A DNA stretch of 64,000 bases from Streptomyces sp. 71268 (GCF_029392895.1 NZ_CP114200.1:1393501-1457500), one strand, 5' to 3'; shown: positions 8,905-18,216, numbered from the stretch's first letter. Program-made: numbers and translations. Notes: a model not told the origin generated them from the sequence alone.

Positions 8905-9744
8905 CTAGCCAACGGCGGTCAGCAGGCCCAGGATATGCGCCGCCGTCTCCGCGTCCCGCGCCGCGGTGAAGGGCAGCGCGTTGCCGCCCGCGAGCTGGAA
9001 GGGCTCGCCGGCGACGGTGCCGGAGGTGCCGCCCGCCTCGGCCACCAGGAGCAGCCCGGCGGCGTGGTCCCAGGGGTTCTCCCAGGAGAAGGCCACGGCG
9101 TCCAACAGGCCGCGGGCCACGTCCAGGTACTCCAGGCCGGCCGAGCCACAGGGCCGCGGGGCGACGCCCTCGGTCACGAGCCCGGACAGGGCCGCCTTCT
9201 CCACGTCGGTGGTGAAGTCGTAGTGCGAGATGGCCACGTCGATGACCTTGCCGGCCGGGCGCGGGCCGCAGCGCAGCGGCCGGCCGCCCAGCTCGGCGCC
9301 GCCGCCCCTGCGGGCCACGGCCATCAGGTCGAGGGCGGGCGCGTACGTCCAGGAGGCGAGCAGCTCGCCCCGGTGCGCCAGCGCGACCAGGGTGGCGAAG
9401 CCCGGGTCGCCGTGGACGAACTGGCGGGTGCCGTCCACCGGGTCCACGATCCACACCGGCACCTCGCCCTCAAGGGCGGCCAGGACGCCGGCGTCGGCGT
9501 GCACGGCCTCCTCGCCGACCACCACGGAGCCGGGCAGCAGCGCGGTCAGCGCGACGGTGAGCTGTTCCTCGGCGAGCCGGTCGGCGACCGTGACGAGGTC
9601 GTGCGGGCCGTTCTTCTGCACGATCTCGTGCTGGGCCAGTTGCCGGAACCGCGGCATGATCTCCGTGGCCGCCGCCTTGCGGACGGCCTCGTCCACCGCC
9701 GCCTCAAGGCGTGCCCATTCCCCCGGGTCCATTGCTTCGATCAT
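8905..9744 (-). CDS. Inositol-monophosphatase-family phosphatase
   Basis: Cytoplasmic Mg2+-dependent phosphatase of 279 aa. Metal-binding residues are visible: VADR (Asp55), GEEAV (Glu78/Glu79), WIVDPVDGTRQF (98-109, Asp101/Asp104) and the C-terminal WENPWDHAAG Asp. Substrates in this family include inositol phosphate, histidinol phosphate and 3'-phosphoadenosine 5'-phosphate; sequence alone does not choose. ATG 9744 is used; the next Met (9732) is also possible, because neither has a strong Shine-Dalgarno. Confidence 0.85.
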   Translation of the reverse strand: MIEAMDPGEWARLEAAVDEAVRKAAATEIMPRFRQLAQHEIVQKNGPHDLVTVADRLAEEQLTVALTALLPGSVVVGEEAVHADAGVLAALEGEVPVWIVDPVDGTRQFVHGDPGFATLVALAHRGELLASWTYAPALDLMAVARRGGGAELGGRPLRCGPRPAGKVIDVAISHYDFTTDVEKAALSGLVTEGVAPRPCGSAGLEYLDVARGLLDAVAFSWENPWDHAAGLLLVAEAGGTSGTVAGEPFQLAGGNALPFTAARDAETAAHILGLLTAVG

Positions 9745-9835
9745 GTGTCCATCGAACCACGCCCCACCAGCAGGATTGACATCGCGTGGCTGGCCACAGG
9801 GTGAACTCCGGGAAAACCGACACGGTGGCCGGGGC

Positions 9836-11656
9836 TCAGCGGCCGACCGCGTACCCCTGGGCCCCGCGCGGGTTCGCCGCCGCCGACAGCACGCCGGTCT
9901 CCGGGTCCCGACCCACGGCGCTGAGCCTGCCCTCCGACCAGGGCCCGCCGACGGTCACGTCGTGGCCCCTGCGGCGCAGCTCCGCGATCACCTCCGGGTC
10001 GAACCGCTCCTCGACGGTGACGCCGCCGGGGCGCATGCCGCGCGGGTAGAACGACTCGGGGAACCCCTCCTGGTGCCAGCCCGGTGCGTCGATGGCGCCC
10101 TGGAGGTCGAGCCCGCCGCGCACGGGCGGGCGCAGCGCCACCGCGAGGAAGAAGTGCGTCTGCCACTGGTCCTGCTGGTCGCCGCCGGGGGTGCCGAAGG
10201 CGAGGACGGGCTCGCCGTCGCGCAGCGCGAGGGAGGGCGAGAGCGTGGTGCGCGGGCGGCGGCCCGGGGTGAGCGTGTTCGGCAGGTCCGGGTCGAGCCA
10301 GGCCATCTGGAGCCGGGTGCCGAGCGGGAAGCCCAGCTCGGGGACGACGGGGCTGGACTGGAGCCAGCCGCCGCTGGGCGTCGCCGAGACCATGTTGCCC
10401 CAGCGGTCCACGACGTCCAGGTGGCAGGTGTCGCCCCGGGTGCCGCCGTCGGCCGTCACGGTCGGCTCGCCGACACCGGCCGCCGCGCTGGTCAGCGGGC
10501 CGGTCGCGGCCCGCTCGCCACGGGCGACGGCCTGGGTGTGCGCGGCCAGGCGCGGCACCCGGCCCCCCGGGTGCCCCGGGCGCAGCTCGTACGAGGCACC
10601 CGGGCCGATCAGCGCGCGGCGCGCGGCGCTGTAGTCCGCGTCGAGGAGGTCGGGCAGCGGCACGGTGTCCGACCCGCGCGCGTCGCCGTACCACGCCTCC
10701 CGGTCGGCGAAGGCGAGCTTGCTGCCCTCGATCAGGGTGTGCGTGTACTCGGCCGTGCCGTGGTCGGCGGCGGTCAGGCCGTCCGGCAGCAGGGCGAGTT
10801 GTTGGAGCAACACCGGGCCCTGTGACCAGGGGCCCGGCTTGCACACGGTCCAGCCGTGCCAGTCGTAGCGGGCCGGCTCCTCGTACGTGGCCTCGAAGCC
10901 GGCCAGGTCGTCGCCGCTGAGCGGGCCGGCGTGCCGCTGTCCCGAGGTGTCGAGCGCCGGGCGGGCGGCGGAGGCGACCAGCGCCTCGGCTATGAAGCCG
11001 GACCGCCACACCCGGCGCGCGGCGTCGATGCGCGCCTCGCGGTCGCCGCCGGCCGCGTCCGCCTCGGCCAGCAGGCGCCGCCAGGTGGCGGCCAGCGGCC
11101 GGTTGGTGAACAGGGTGCCGGGGGCGGGCGCCTTCCCGCCGGGCAGGTAGATCTCGGCCGAGGTGGTCCACTCGCTCTCGAACAGGGCCCGCACCCGCTC
11201 CACGGTCTCCGTCAGCCGCTCCACGGGCGGGTGTCCGCCCTCCGCGTAGCCGATGGCGTACCGGAGCACGGACTCCAGCGACCTGGTGCCGTGGTCACGC
11301 AGCAGGAGCAGCCAGGCGTCGAAGGCGCCGGGGACGGCGGCGGCCAGCGGTCCGGTGCCGGGGACCAGTTCCAGGCCGAGGTCGCGGTAGGCGGCGGCGC
11401 TGGCGCCGGCCGGCGCGGGGCCCTGCCCGCACAGCACGCGCACCGCGCCGCCGGCCGGGGCGATGATGATCGGCACCTCGCCGGCCGGGCCGTTCAGGTG
11501 CGGCTCGACCACGTGCAGCACGAACGCGGCGGCCACGGCCGCGTCGTAGGCGTTCCCGCCGTCCTCGAGGACCGCCATCGCCGACTGGGAGGCGAGCCAG
11601 TGCGTGGACGAGGCCATGCCGAAGGTGCCGTGCAGGGTGGGCCGGGTGGTGAACAC
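9836..11656 (-). CDS. Gamma-glutamyltransferase-family protein
   Basis: Ntn-hydrolase of the gamma-glutamyltransferase family, 606 aa. The N-terminal half has AMAVLEDGGNAYDAAVAAAF. The presumed self-cleavage site is before the Thr in GGTRGDTCHLDVVDRWGNMV, and the small-subunit block TPSGGWLQSSPVVPELGF follows. No signal peptide is seen, unlike the second family member at 19980-22016. The usual Thr-Thr-His is Thr-Cys-His here, a variation found in the divergent YwrD-like branch. The start is GTG 11656, with GAGGAG at 9 nt. The function is probably a cytoplasmic amidohydrolase or acylase, or glutathione-related; the substrate is unknown. Confidence 0.83.
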   Translation of the reverse strand: MFTTRPTLHGTFGMASSTHWLASQSAMAVLEDGGNAYDAAVAAAFVLHVVEPHLNGPAGEVPIIIAPAGGAVRVLCGQGPAPAGASAAAYRDLGLELVPGTGPLAAAVPGAFDAWLLLLRDHGTRSLESVLRYAIGYAEGGHPPVERLTETVERVRALFESEWTTSAEIYLPGGKAPAPGTLFTNRPLAATWRRLLAEADAAGGDREARIDAARRVWRSGFIAEALVASAARPALDTSGQRHAGPLSGDDLAGFEATYEEPARYDWHGWTVCKPGPWSQGPVLLQQLALLPDGLTAADHGTAEYTHTLIEGSKLAFADREAWYGDARGSDTVPLPDLLDADYSAARRALIGPGASYELRPGHPGGRVPRLAAHTQAVARGERAATGPLTSAAAGVGEPTVTADGGTRGDTCHLDVVDRWGNMVSATPSGGWLQSSPVVPELGFPLGTRLQMAWLDPDLPNTLTPGRRPRTTLSPSLALRDGEPVLAFGTPGGDQQDQWQTHFFLAVALRPPVRGGLDLQGAIDAPGWHQEGFPESFYPRGMRPGGVTVEERFDPEVIAELRRRGHDVTVGGPWSEGRLSAVGRDPETGVLSAAANPRGAQGYAVGR

Positions 11657-11771
11657 GAGAGCGGTCTCCTCGGGCCGGGGACGGGTGCGCTGGCGCGAGC
11701 GTACGCAGCACGCGCGCGGTCGCGGCAGGGCGCCCGCCCCCGGCCCCGGGGCCGGTTGGTGGGTGGCCGGC

Positions 11772-12950
11772 TCAGACGACCGTGACCGGGAGGCGGACCA
11801 CCGCGTCGAAGAGGTAGCCCTGCGCGTTGGGCGTGGTGTGGTCGGGCTGGGTGTTGCCCGCCGCGTCGGTGGCCCGGGCCAGCAGCGTGGTCGGGCCGGT
11901 GGCGTGCGGGTGCCAGGGCACGGACCAGCGGACCCAGCCGTGCCGGCGCGGCGGGTCCTGGAGGTGGGCCGGGCGCCAGTGGGCCCCGCCGTCGGTGCTC
12001 ACCCGCACGTCCACCACGGGTGCGCGTCCGGACCAGGAGCGGCCGGTCAGGCGGTGGGAGCGGCGGGCGTCGAGGGTGGCGCCGTGGTCCAGCTCGAAGG
12101 TGGACTTGACGGTCTGTCGGGTCAGCGGCGCGCTGCCCTGCGGCGGGTGGCCGGGCCCGAACAGCCGGTAGTAGTCGGTGTCCCAGGGCGAGTGCAGGTC
12201 CTCGGCGCCGACCTCGATGTCGCCGAGCCACTTGATGGACGCGATGCCGACCCACGACGGCACCACCACGCGCAGCGGGTAGCCATGGTCGGGCGGCAGC
12301 GGCGCGCCGTTCATCTCGTACGCGAGGAGCACGTCGGCCAGCGCCTTGGCGACCGGCAGCGGGCGGCGCACCCGCCCCAGGTTCACGCCGGCCGTGACGT
12401 ACTCCGCGTCGAGCCCGCGCGGCATGACGGCCACGGCGTGGCTGCCGATCCCCGCCCGGTGCAGCACGTCGGCCAGGCGCACCCCGCGCCAACGGGCCAC
12501 GCCGACGGCGCCGAGCGTCCAGGGCGTGCCGGTGACGGTGTCGTGCTGCTGGGAGGTGAAGTAGCCGCGCGCGTTGCCGGCACACTCGATGGCCACGTCG
12601 CGGCTGACGGCGGGCAGCGCCCGCAGGTCGGCCAGGGTGAACCGGACGGGCCCGCCGCGCAGCCCGCTGCCCCACACGGTCAGCCGCCAGGTGTCCGCGT
12701 CGAGGACGGGGGTCGCGGTGTGGTTGCGGACGAAGAAGCGGTCGTTCGGGGTGTGGAAGCCGGTGCCGCGCAGGGCCGACGGGCGGGTCTCGGCGTTGGT
12801 GCCGTGGCGGGTGAACACGTCGGCCGGTAGCGGCTTGAGGATGCCGCCGGGCCCCTCGGCCGCCGCGGCGGGCGCCGCCGCGCGGGCGGCCTGGGCGGCG
12901 ACGGGGACGGTGGCGAGCAGCTTGAGGACGGTACGTCGGGCAGAAGTCAT
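11772..12950 (-). CDS. Sulfite-oxidase-family molybdopterin oxidoreductase
   Basis: Molybdenum enzyme of 392 aa. An N-terminal twin-arginine-like leader (SARRTVLKLLATVPVAAQ) predicts Tat export. The molybdopterin domain is at ~50-260, with the Mo-ligand Cys123 in IECAGNARGYF. The C-terminal dimerisation domain of sulfite oxidases is at ~270-390. No haem or transmembrane subunit gene is adjacent. It most likely oxidises sulfite or a sulfoxide or nitrogen compound outside the membrane. The start is ATG 12950, after a modest GAGGTG. Confidence 0.85.
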   Translation of the reverse strand: MTSARRTVLKLLATVPVAAQAARAAAPAAAAEGPGGILKPLPADVFTRHGTNAETRPSALRGTGFHTPNDRFFVRNHTATPVLDADTWRLTVWGSGLRGGPVRFTLADLRALPAVSRDVAIECAGNARGYFTSQQHDTVTGTPWTLGAVGVARWRGVRLADVLHRAGIGSHAVAVMPRGLDAEYVTAGVNLGRVRRPLPVAKALADVLLAYEMNGAPLPPDHGYPLRVVVPSWVGIASIKWLGDIEVGAEDLHSPWDTDYYRLFGPGHPPQGSAPLTRQTVKSTFELDHGATLDARRSHRLTGRSWSGRAPVVDVRVSTDGGAHWRPAHLQDPPRRHGWVRWSVPWHPHATGPTTLLARATDAAGNTQPDHTTPNAQGYLFDAVVRLPVTVV

Positions 12951-13372
12951 CGCGGGACACCTCGAAAGGAGAGCGCTGGCGGGCGCGGACGCCCGGGAGC
13001 GCGGGAGGGGCGAGGGAGCGGGCGCGCGGGGCGCGCGGGGGCGAGGCAGGCGTCAGCGACAACAACGACAGGGGCGCGGCACAGAGCGCGCGGTGACAGC
13101 CATGCGGGCATCTTAGACGCGCGCCCGGGCCAGGTCAGCGCCTCGCGTACGACGGTTGCGGCACACCGCCCCAACGGCGGCCGGCCACCCGGCGGTACGG
13201 GGCGGGGCGTGCCCGACGCGGCGCACGGCGGCCCGGGGCGACGGGGCGACGGGGCGACGGGGCGACGGGGCGACGGGGCGACGGAGCGACGGAGCGACGA
13301 TGGCAGCGGGCGGCGGGCACGGGGAACGGACTGCGGGGTCGGCCGGGTGGTGGCGCCGACCCCCGCGCCGGG
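12951..13372. other. Intergenic region with short tandem repeat
   Basis: This 422-bp stretch lies between the sulfite-oxidase-family gene and the LLM oxidoreductase gene, both on the - strand. It is very GC-rich and contains an 8-copy 8-bp tandem repeat (13235-13298). I see no convincing small gene. The promoter of the sulfite-oxidase-family gene must lie here. Confidence 0.5.
13235..13298. repeat. 8-bp tandem repeat, 8 copies
   Basis: Six exact copies of GGGGCGAC followed by two of GGAGCGAC, head to tail without spacers. The 8-bp period excludes coding use. It is probably a slippage-prone microsatellite downstream of the pyrimidine-catabolism operon. Confidence 0.95.
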
Positions 13373-14389
13373 CTACAGGGCCTCGAAGCCCGGGATGACC
13401 TCCTGGCCGTAACCGTCGATGAGTTGCTCGCGCGCGTCGTGCATCGCGTACACGGCGAACTGGTCGACGCCCAGGTCGCGCAGGGCGGCCAGGCGGGCGA
13501 TGTGGGCGCGCGGCGGGCCGATGAGGCAGAAGCGGTCGACGATCTCGTCGGGGACGAACTCGGTGTCGGGGTTGTCGGCGCGGCCGTGGTGGGCGTAGTC
13601 GTAGCCCGCGCGCCGCTCGATGTAGCCGGTGAGTTCGGCCGGGACCAGGTCGGAGTCCTGGCCGTAGCGGCTGACGAGGTCGGCGACGTGGTTGCCGACC
13701 ATGCCGCCGAACCACCGGCACTGCTGCCTGGCGTGCGCCAGCGCCTCGGGCGTGTCGTCGCACAGGTAGGCGGGCGCGGCCACGCAGATGCTCACCTCGC
13801 GCGGGTCGCGGCCGGCGTCGGCCGCCGCCTCGCGCACCGCCGTGACCATCCACTCCGTCAGCAGCGGGTCGGCCAGTTGCAGGATGAACCCGTCGGCCTT
13901 CTGCCCGGCCAGCGCCAGCGCCTTGGGCCCGTACGCCGCCATCCACACCGGCAGCCGGCCATCGCGCACCCACGGCAGCCGCACCGTGGCACCGTCCACC
14001 ACCGCCTCCCGGCCCTCGGCGAGGTCCCGCAGCGCGTCGATGCAGGTGCCGAGGGTGGCCAGGCCGCACGGGCGGCGGCCGGCGACGCGCAGCGCCGAGT
14101 CGCCACGGCCGATGCCGCACACGGTGCGGTTGCCGTACATCTCGTTGAGCGTGGCGAAGGTGGAGGCCGTCACCTCCCAGGCGCGGGTGCCCGGGTTGGT
14201 GACCATGGGGCCGACGATGAGGCGCTCGGTGTGTTCGAGCACCCGGCTGTAGATGACGAACGGCTCCTGCCACAGCACGGCGGAGTCGAACGTCCAGCCG
14301 TAGCGGAAGCCGTTGCGTTCGGCGCGCCGCATCAGGCCGACGGTCCGCGCGGCGGGCGGGTCGAGTTGCAGGACGAGGCCGAAGTCCAC
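13373..14389 (-). CDS. LLM-class flavin/F420-dependent oxidoreductase
   Basis: Luciferase-like monooxygenase of 338 aa, TIM-barrel type. The blocks MDFGLVLQLDPPAARTVGLM, IVGPMVTNPGTRAWEVTAST and VCGIGRGDSALR are typical of the F420-dependent subgroup found beside hydantoinases. The start is GTG 14389, with GGAGG at 6 nt. It follows the dihydropyrimidinase gene by 46 bp and ends the operon. Its role in pyrimidine breakdown is inferred only from this conserved position; a reduction or oxidation of the ring or of an intermediate is possible. Confidence 0.85.
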   Translation of the reverse strand: MDFGLVLQLDPPAARTVGLMRRAERNGFRYGWTFDSAVLWQEPFVIYSRVLEHTERLIVGPMVTNPGTRAWEVTASTFATLNEMYGNRTVCGIGRGDSALRVAGRRPCGLATLGTCIDALRDLAEGREAVVDGATVRLPWVRDGRLPVWMAAYGPKALALAGQKADGFILQLADPLLTEWMVTAVREAAADAGRDPREVSICVAAPAYLCDDTPEALAHARQQCRWFGGMVGNHVADLVSRYGQDSDLVPAELTGYIERRAGYDYAHHGRADNPDTEFVPDEIVDRFCLIGPPRAHIARLAALRDLGVDQFAVYAMHDAREQLIDGYGQEVIPGFEAL

Positions 14390-14435
14390 GGTGGCCCTCC
14401 AGAGTGACGGGGGTGGGGTGCGCGAGGGTGGCCGG

Positions 14436-15845
14436 TCAGCGCAGGTACGCGCAGGTGCCGCGCGGCACGTACCGGCCGTGGCCCGCGCGGCCGGTGAAGG
14501 TGCGCCGGTCGATGACGACCTCGCCGCGTGAGAGCACCGTCTCGCACCGGCCGGTGACCTCGCGGCCCTCGTACGCCGAGTAGTCCACGCTCATGTGGTG
14601 GGTGCGCGCGGAGATCACCTGACTGGCCTCGGGGTCGTAGACGACCAGGTCGGCGTCGGAGCCGGGGGCGATGGTGCCCTTGCGCGGGTAGAGGCCGAAC
14701 ATCCGGGCCGGGGCCGCGCAGGCGATGTCGATCCAGCGGCGCCGCGAGATGTGGCCGTCGACCACGCCCTGGTGCAGCAGGTCCATCCGGTGCTCCACGC
14801 CGGGCAGCCCGTTGGGGATCTTCGAGAAGTCGCCCCGGCCCAGTTCCTTCTGGCCAGCGAAGCAGAACGGGCAGTGGTCGGTCGAGACCACCTGGAGGTC
14901 GTCGGTGCGCAGGCCGCGCCAGAGCGCGGCCTGGTGCTCGCGGGGCCGCAGCGGCGTGCTGCACACGTACTTGGCGCCCTCGAAGTCCGGCTCGGCCAGG
15001 TTGTCGACGGACAGGAACAGGTACTGCGGGCAGGTCTCGCCGAACACCGGCAGCCCCGCGTCCCTGGCCCGCGCCAGCTCCGCGAGCGCCTCGGCGGCCG
15101 AGACGTGCACCACGTACAGCGGGCAGTCGGCGACCCGGGCCAGCGCGATGGCCCGGTGCGTGGCCTCCGCCTCCAGCAGGGTCCTGCGGACCTCGCCGTG
15201 GTGGCGCGGGTCGGTGCGGCCCTCGGCGACGGCCTGCTCGACCAGCACGTCGATGGCCGGGCCGTTCTCGGCGTGCATCATGACCAGCCCGCCGTTGCGG
15301 GCGCCGTGCTGCATGGCGCGCAGTATCTGGCCGTCGTCGCTGTAGAACACACCGGGATAGGCCATGAACAGCTTGAACGAGGTGACGCCCTCGGCGACGA
15401 GCAGGTCCATCTCGCGCAGGGAGCGCTCGTTGACGTCGGAGACGATCATGTGGAAGGCGTAGTCGATGGCGCAGTTGCCCTGTGCCTTGGCGTGCCAGGC
15501 GTCCAGGCCGTCGCGCAGCGTGTAACCCCTGGACTGCACGGCGAAGTCGACGAGCGTGGTGGTGCCGCCCCAGGCGGCGGCGGTGGTGCCCGAGGCGAAG
15601 GTGTCGCTGGAGAACGTGCCGCCGAACGGGAACTCCAGGTGGGTGTGGGCGTCCACGCCGCCCGGGATGACGTACCTGCCGCGCGCGTCGATCTGCCGCG
15701 CCGCGCTCCACCCGGCCGCGAACTCGGTCTCCGGTGCGGCCAGGGCCACCACCCGGCCGTCCTCGATCAGCACGTCGGCGTGGACCTCGTCGGCCGCCGT
15801 GACGACGAGCCCGCCGCGGACGACGGTACGGCTGGCTTCGCTCAT
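14436..15845 (-). CDS. hydA: Dihydropyrimidinase / hydantoinase
   Basis: Binuclear-metal cyclic amidohydrolase of 469 aa. It opens dihydrouracil or dihydrothymine (or hydantoins) to N-carbamoyl-beta-amino acids. Metal ligands are visible: His67/His69 in GVDAHTHLEFPFGG, the carbamylated Lys158 in SFKLFMAYPG, His191 in MMHAENG, the later VHVSAAEA His, and the Asp of STDHCPF. The start is ATG 15845, whose ATGA overlaps the stop of the upstream aminotransferase gene, so translation is coupled. Residue lengths and order match the family throughout. Confidence 0.93.
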   Translation of the reverse strand: MSEASRTVVRGGLVVTAADEVHADVLIEDGRVVALAAPETEFAAGWSAARQIDARGRYVIPGGVDAHTHLEFPFGGTFSSDTFASGTTAAAWGGTTTLVDFAVQSRGYTLRDGLDAWHAKAQGNCAIDYAFHMIVSDVNERSLREMDLLVAEGVTSFKLFMAYPGVFYSDDGQILRAMQHGARNGGLVMMHAENGPAIDVLVEQAVAEGRTDPRHHGEVRRTLLEAEATHRAIALARVADCPLYVVHVSAAEALAELARARDAGLPVFGETCPQYLFLSVDNLAEPDFEGAKYVCSTPLRPREHQAALWRGLRTDDLQVVSTDHCPFCFAGQKELGRGDFSKIPNGLPGVEHRMDLLHQGVVDGHISRRRWIDIACAAPARMFGLYPRKGTIAPGSDADLVVYDPEASQVISARTHHMSVDYSAYEGREVTGRCETVLSRGEVVIDRRTFTGRAGHGRYVPRGTCAYLR

Positions 15846-17230
15846 GAGGCGTGGTTCCCTTCCACGTCGGCCCGGATGGACGGATCGGCGGCCGTGGCCC
15901 GCAGCGCGGCCTCCAGGAGGGTCGCGCCCTCGTCGGCCTCGGCGACGGTGAGGGTCAGCGGCGGCGCGACACGCAGCACGCTGCCGTGGTGGCCGCCGCC
16001 CTTGCCGATCAGCAGCCCGCCCTCGCGCGCCGCCTCGAGGACCGCCGACGCGGCCCTCGGGTGCGGCTCCTGGCTGCCGGGCCGCACCAGTTCGACGCCG
16101 ATCATCAGGCCGCGCCCGCGCACCTCGCGCACCAGGTCGAGCCCGGCCGTGGCCGCCCGCAGCCGCTCGATGAGCAGCCCACCGACCCGGCGGGCGTTGC
16201 GCTGGAGGTCGTGGTCGATGAGGTAGCCGAGGTTGGCGAGCGCCGCGGCCATGGTGACCGGGCTGCCGCCGAAGGTGGAGATGGAGTTCGCGTCCAGGCA
16301 GTTCATGATCTCGGCGCGGCCCACCACGCCGCCGACGGACATACCGTTGCCGATGCCCTTGGCGAAGGTCAACAGGTCGGGCGGGCCGCTGCCGGCGTGC
16401 GCCTGCCAGCCCCAGAAGTGGTCCCCGGTACGGCCCCAGCCGGTCTGCACCTCGTCGCTGATCCACAGGATGCCGTGCCGGTCGAGCACCTCGCGGAAGG
16501 CCGCGTACAGCCCGTCCGGCGGCGAGGTGAAGCCGCCCACGCCCTGGATCGGCTCGGCGATCAGCGCCGCGACCCGGCCGTGCGCCTGCCCGAGCAGGTC
16601 CGTGAGGTCGGCCACGCACGCCTCGACGAACCGCTCGTCGGTGAGGTGGGCGAACGGGCCCCGGGAGCGCACCCCGCCGTGCGCGAACAGCGTGTGCAGC
16701 GGGGAGGCGCCGGTGGGCGACCAGTCGCGGTTGCCGGTGACGCCGACGGTGGAGAACGACCGGCCGTGGTAGCTGTTGCGCATGGCCAGCACCTGCTGGG
16801 AGCCGCGGGCCACGGTGGCGAGCAGCAGGGCGGTGTCGTTGGCCTCGGTGCCCGATGTGGTGAAGAAGACCCGGGCGTCGGGGATGCCGGAGAGGTGGGC
16901 GATCCGCTCGGCCAGCTCCACCATGGGCCGGTTCAGGTAGAGCGTCGAGGTGTGCGCGATGCGCCCGACCTGCTCGCTGACGGCCCGGGTGACCTCGGGC
17001 AGCGCGTGCGCGGTCATGGTGGTGAGGATGCCGCCGAAGAAGTCCAGGTAGCGCCGCCCCTCGGCGTCCCAGACGTGCCGGCCCCGGCCGTGCGTCAGCT
17101 CGATGGGCTGGTCATAGTTGAGCGCGAGCCACGCCGGCAGCACGGCCCGGTGCCGGCGCAGCAGGTCCGCGTGGGCGCCGGGTGGACGGGGCTGGACGCC
17201 CTCCCGGGCGTCACCCGGGCGCGCGGTCAC
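15842..17230 (-). CDS. Class III PLP-dependent aminotransferase (beta-alanine type)
   Basis: Omega-aminotransferase of 462 aa. The PLP lysine is in LLTFAKGIGNGMSVGG, the PLP-Asp motif is WISDEVQTGWGRTG, and the substrate-binding TTSGTEANDTA and YHGRSFST blocks are present. In this operon it most likely transaminates beta-alanine or beta-aminoisobutyrate, the end products of reductive pyrimidine catabolism, to semialdehydes. The start is GTG 17230, whose GTGA overlaps the nitrilase-family gene's stop. A longer frame extends to 17284 inside the neighbour without a better Shine-Dalgarno and is rejected. Confidence 0.9.
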   Translation of the reverse strand: MTARPGDAREGVQPRPPGAHADLLRRHRAVLPAWLALNYDQPIELTHGRGRHVWDAEGRRYLDFFGGILTTMTAHALPEVTRAVSEQVGRIAHTSTLYLNRPMVELAERIAHLSGIPDARVFFTTSGTEANDTALLLATVARGSQQVLAMRNSYHGRSFSTVGVTGNRDWSPTGASPLHTLFAHGGVRSRGPFAHLTDERFVEACVADLTDLLGQAHGRVAALIAEPIQGVGGFTSPPDGLYAAFREVLDRHGILWISDEVQTGWGRTGDHFWGWQAHAGSGPPDLLTFAKGIGNGMSVGGVVGRAEIMNCLDANSISTFGGSPVTMAAALANLGYLIDHDLQRNARRVGGLLIERLRAATAGLDLVREVRGRGLMIGVELVRPGSQEPHPRAASAVLEAAREGGLLIGKGGGHHGSVLRVAPPLTLTVAEADEGATLLEAALRATAADPSIRADVEGNHAS

Positions 17231-18069
17231 GGCCGCACCAGCCCACCGTACGCGTCCGGGCGGCGGTCGCGGTAGAACGCCCACTGCTGGCGCACCTCGT
17301 CGATGAGGTCGAAGTCCAGGTCGCGTACGAGCAGTTCCTCGGCCGTGTCGCTGGCGGGCGCGCCGACCAACTGGCCGCGCGGGTCAGCGAAGTAGGAGGT
17401 GCCGTAGAAGTCGTTGTCGCCGTACCTCTCGACGCCGACGCGGTTGATGGCGGCGACGAAGTACGCGTTGGCGACGGCGGCGGCGGGCTGTTCCAGGGGC
17501 CACAGGTGCGCGGAGAGGCCACGGGCGGTGGCGGAGGGGTTGTAGACGAGCTGCGCGCCGCCGAGCCCGAGCTCCCGCCAGCCCTCGGGGAAGTGCCGGT
17601 CGTAGCAGATGGTGACGCCGACCTTGCCGACGGCGGTGTCGAAGACGGGCCAGCCCAGGTTCCCCGGCCGGAAGTAGTACTTCTCCCAGAACCCCTTGAG
17701 CTGGGGGATGTGATGCTTGCGGTACTTGCCGAGGTAGCTGCCGTCGGCGTCGATGACGGCGGCGGTGTTGTAGTACACGCCGGGCTGCTCGACCTCGAAG
17801 ACGGGGGCGACGATCACCATGCCGGTCTCGCGAGCCAGTTCCCGCATTCGGGTGACGGTCGGCCCGTCCGGTACGGGCTCCGCCCAGCGGTAGTGCTCGG
17901 GCTCCTGCACCTGGCAGAAGTACGGGGCGTTGAAGACCTCCTGGAAGCCGATCACCCGGGCGCCCTGCGCGGCGGCCCGGCGGGCGTGCTCCTCGTGCCC
18001 CGCGACCATCGATTCCGTGTCGCCTGTCCAGCTCGCCTGTACCAGCGCGGCACGCACAACAGTGGCCAT
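17227..18069 (-). CDS. Nitrilase-superfamily beta-ureidopropionase / N-carbamoylase
   Basis: C-N hydrolase of 280 aa with the Glu44-Lys118-Cys155 triad (GFQEVFNAPY, GKYRKHHIP, VTICYDRHFPEGWRELG). The HHIPQLKGFWEKYYFRPGN block is characteristic of beta-ureidopropionases. It would release CO2 and NH3 from N-carbamoyl-beta-alanine, the step after dihydropyrimidinase. It is the first gene of a four-gene, translationally coupled operon. The start is ATG 18069, with AAGGAG at 6 nt. The same superfamily contains the amidases used in guanidinobutyrate starter-unit pathways, but the operon context argues for pyrimidine catabolism. Confidence 0.9.
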   Translation of the reverse strand: MATVVRAALVQASWTGDTESMVAGHEEHARRAAAQGARVIGFQEVFNAPYFCQVQEPEHYRWAEPVPDGPTVTRMRELARETGMVIVAPVFEVEQPGVYYNTAAVIDADGSYLGKYRKHHIPQLKGFWEKYYFRPGNLGWPVFDTAVGKVGVTICYDRHFPEGWRELGLGGAQLVYNPSATARGLSAHLWPLEQPAAAVANAYFVAAINRVGVERYGDNDFYGTSYFADPRGQLVGAPASDTAEELLVRDLDFDLIDEVRQQWAFYRDRRPDAYGGLVRP

Positions 18070-18216
18070 GAGCTGCTCCTTCGTCGGGCCGTCAGCCAGA
18101 GGTGGACCAGTGCTCCACACGCGTAGATCACGTGAGGATGCGACCGTAAGGCCCGTCACGGACGGTGGCAAGACCATCGGCGGTGAGCGACGAAGTCGAT
18201 CACGTTCCGGGGCCTG

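Noticed and set aside
13235..13298. CRISPR-like array
   Set aside because: The units are 8 bp without spacers and there are no cas genes; it is a microsatellite.
14436..16619. An extended N-terminus for dihydropyrimidinase
   Set aside because: The extension overlaps the aminotransferase coding region in another frame. The ATGA overlap at 15842-15845 and the family-typical N-terminus fix the start.
17227..18069. Nitrilase-family gene as the missing guanidinobutyramide hydrolase of the PKS cluster
   Set aside because: It heads a four-gene overlapping operon with dihydropyrimidinase and aminotransferase, carries the beta-ureidopropionase-type block, and is 15 kb from the cluster edge.
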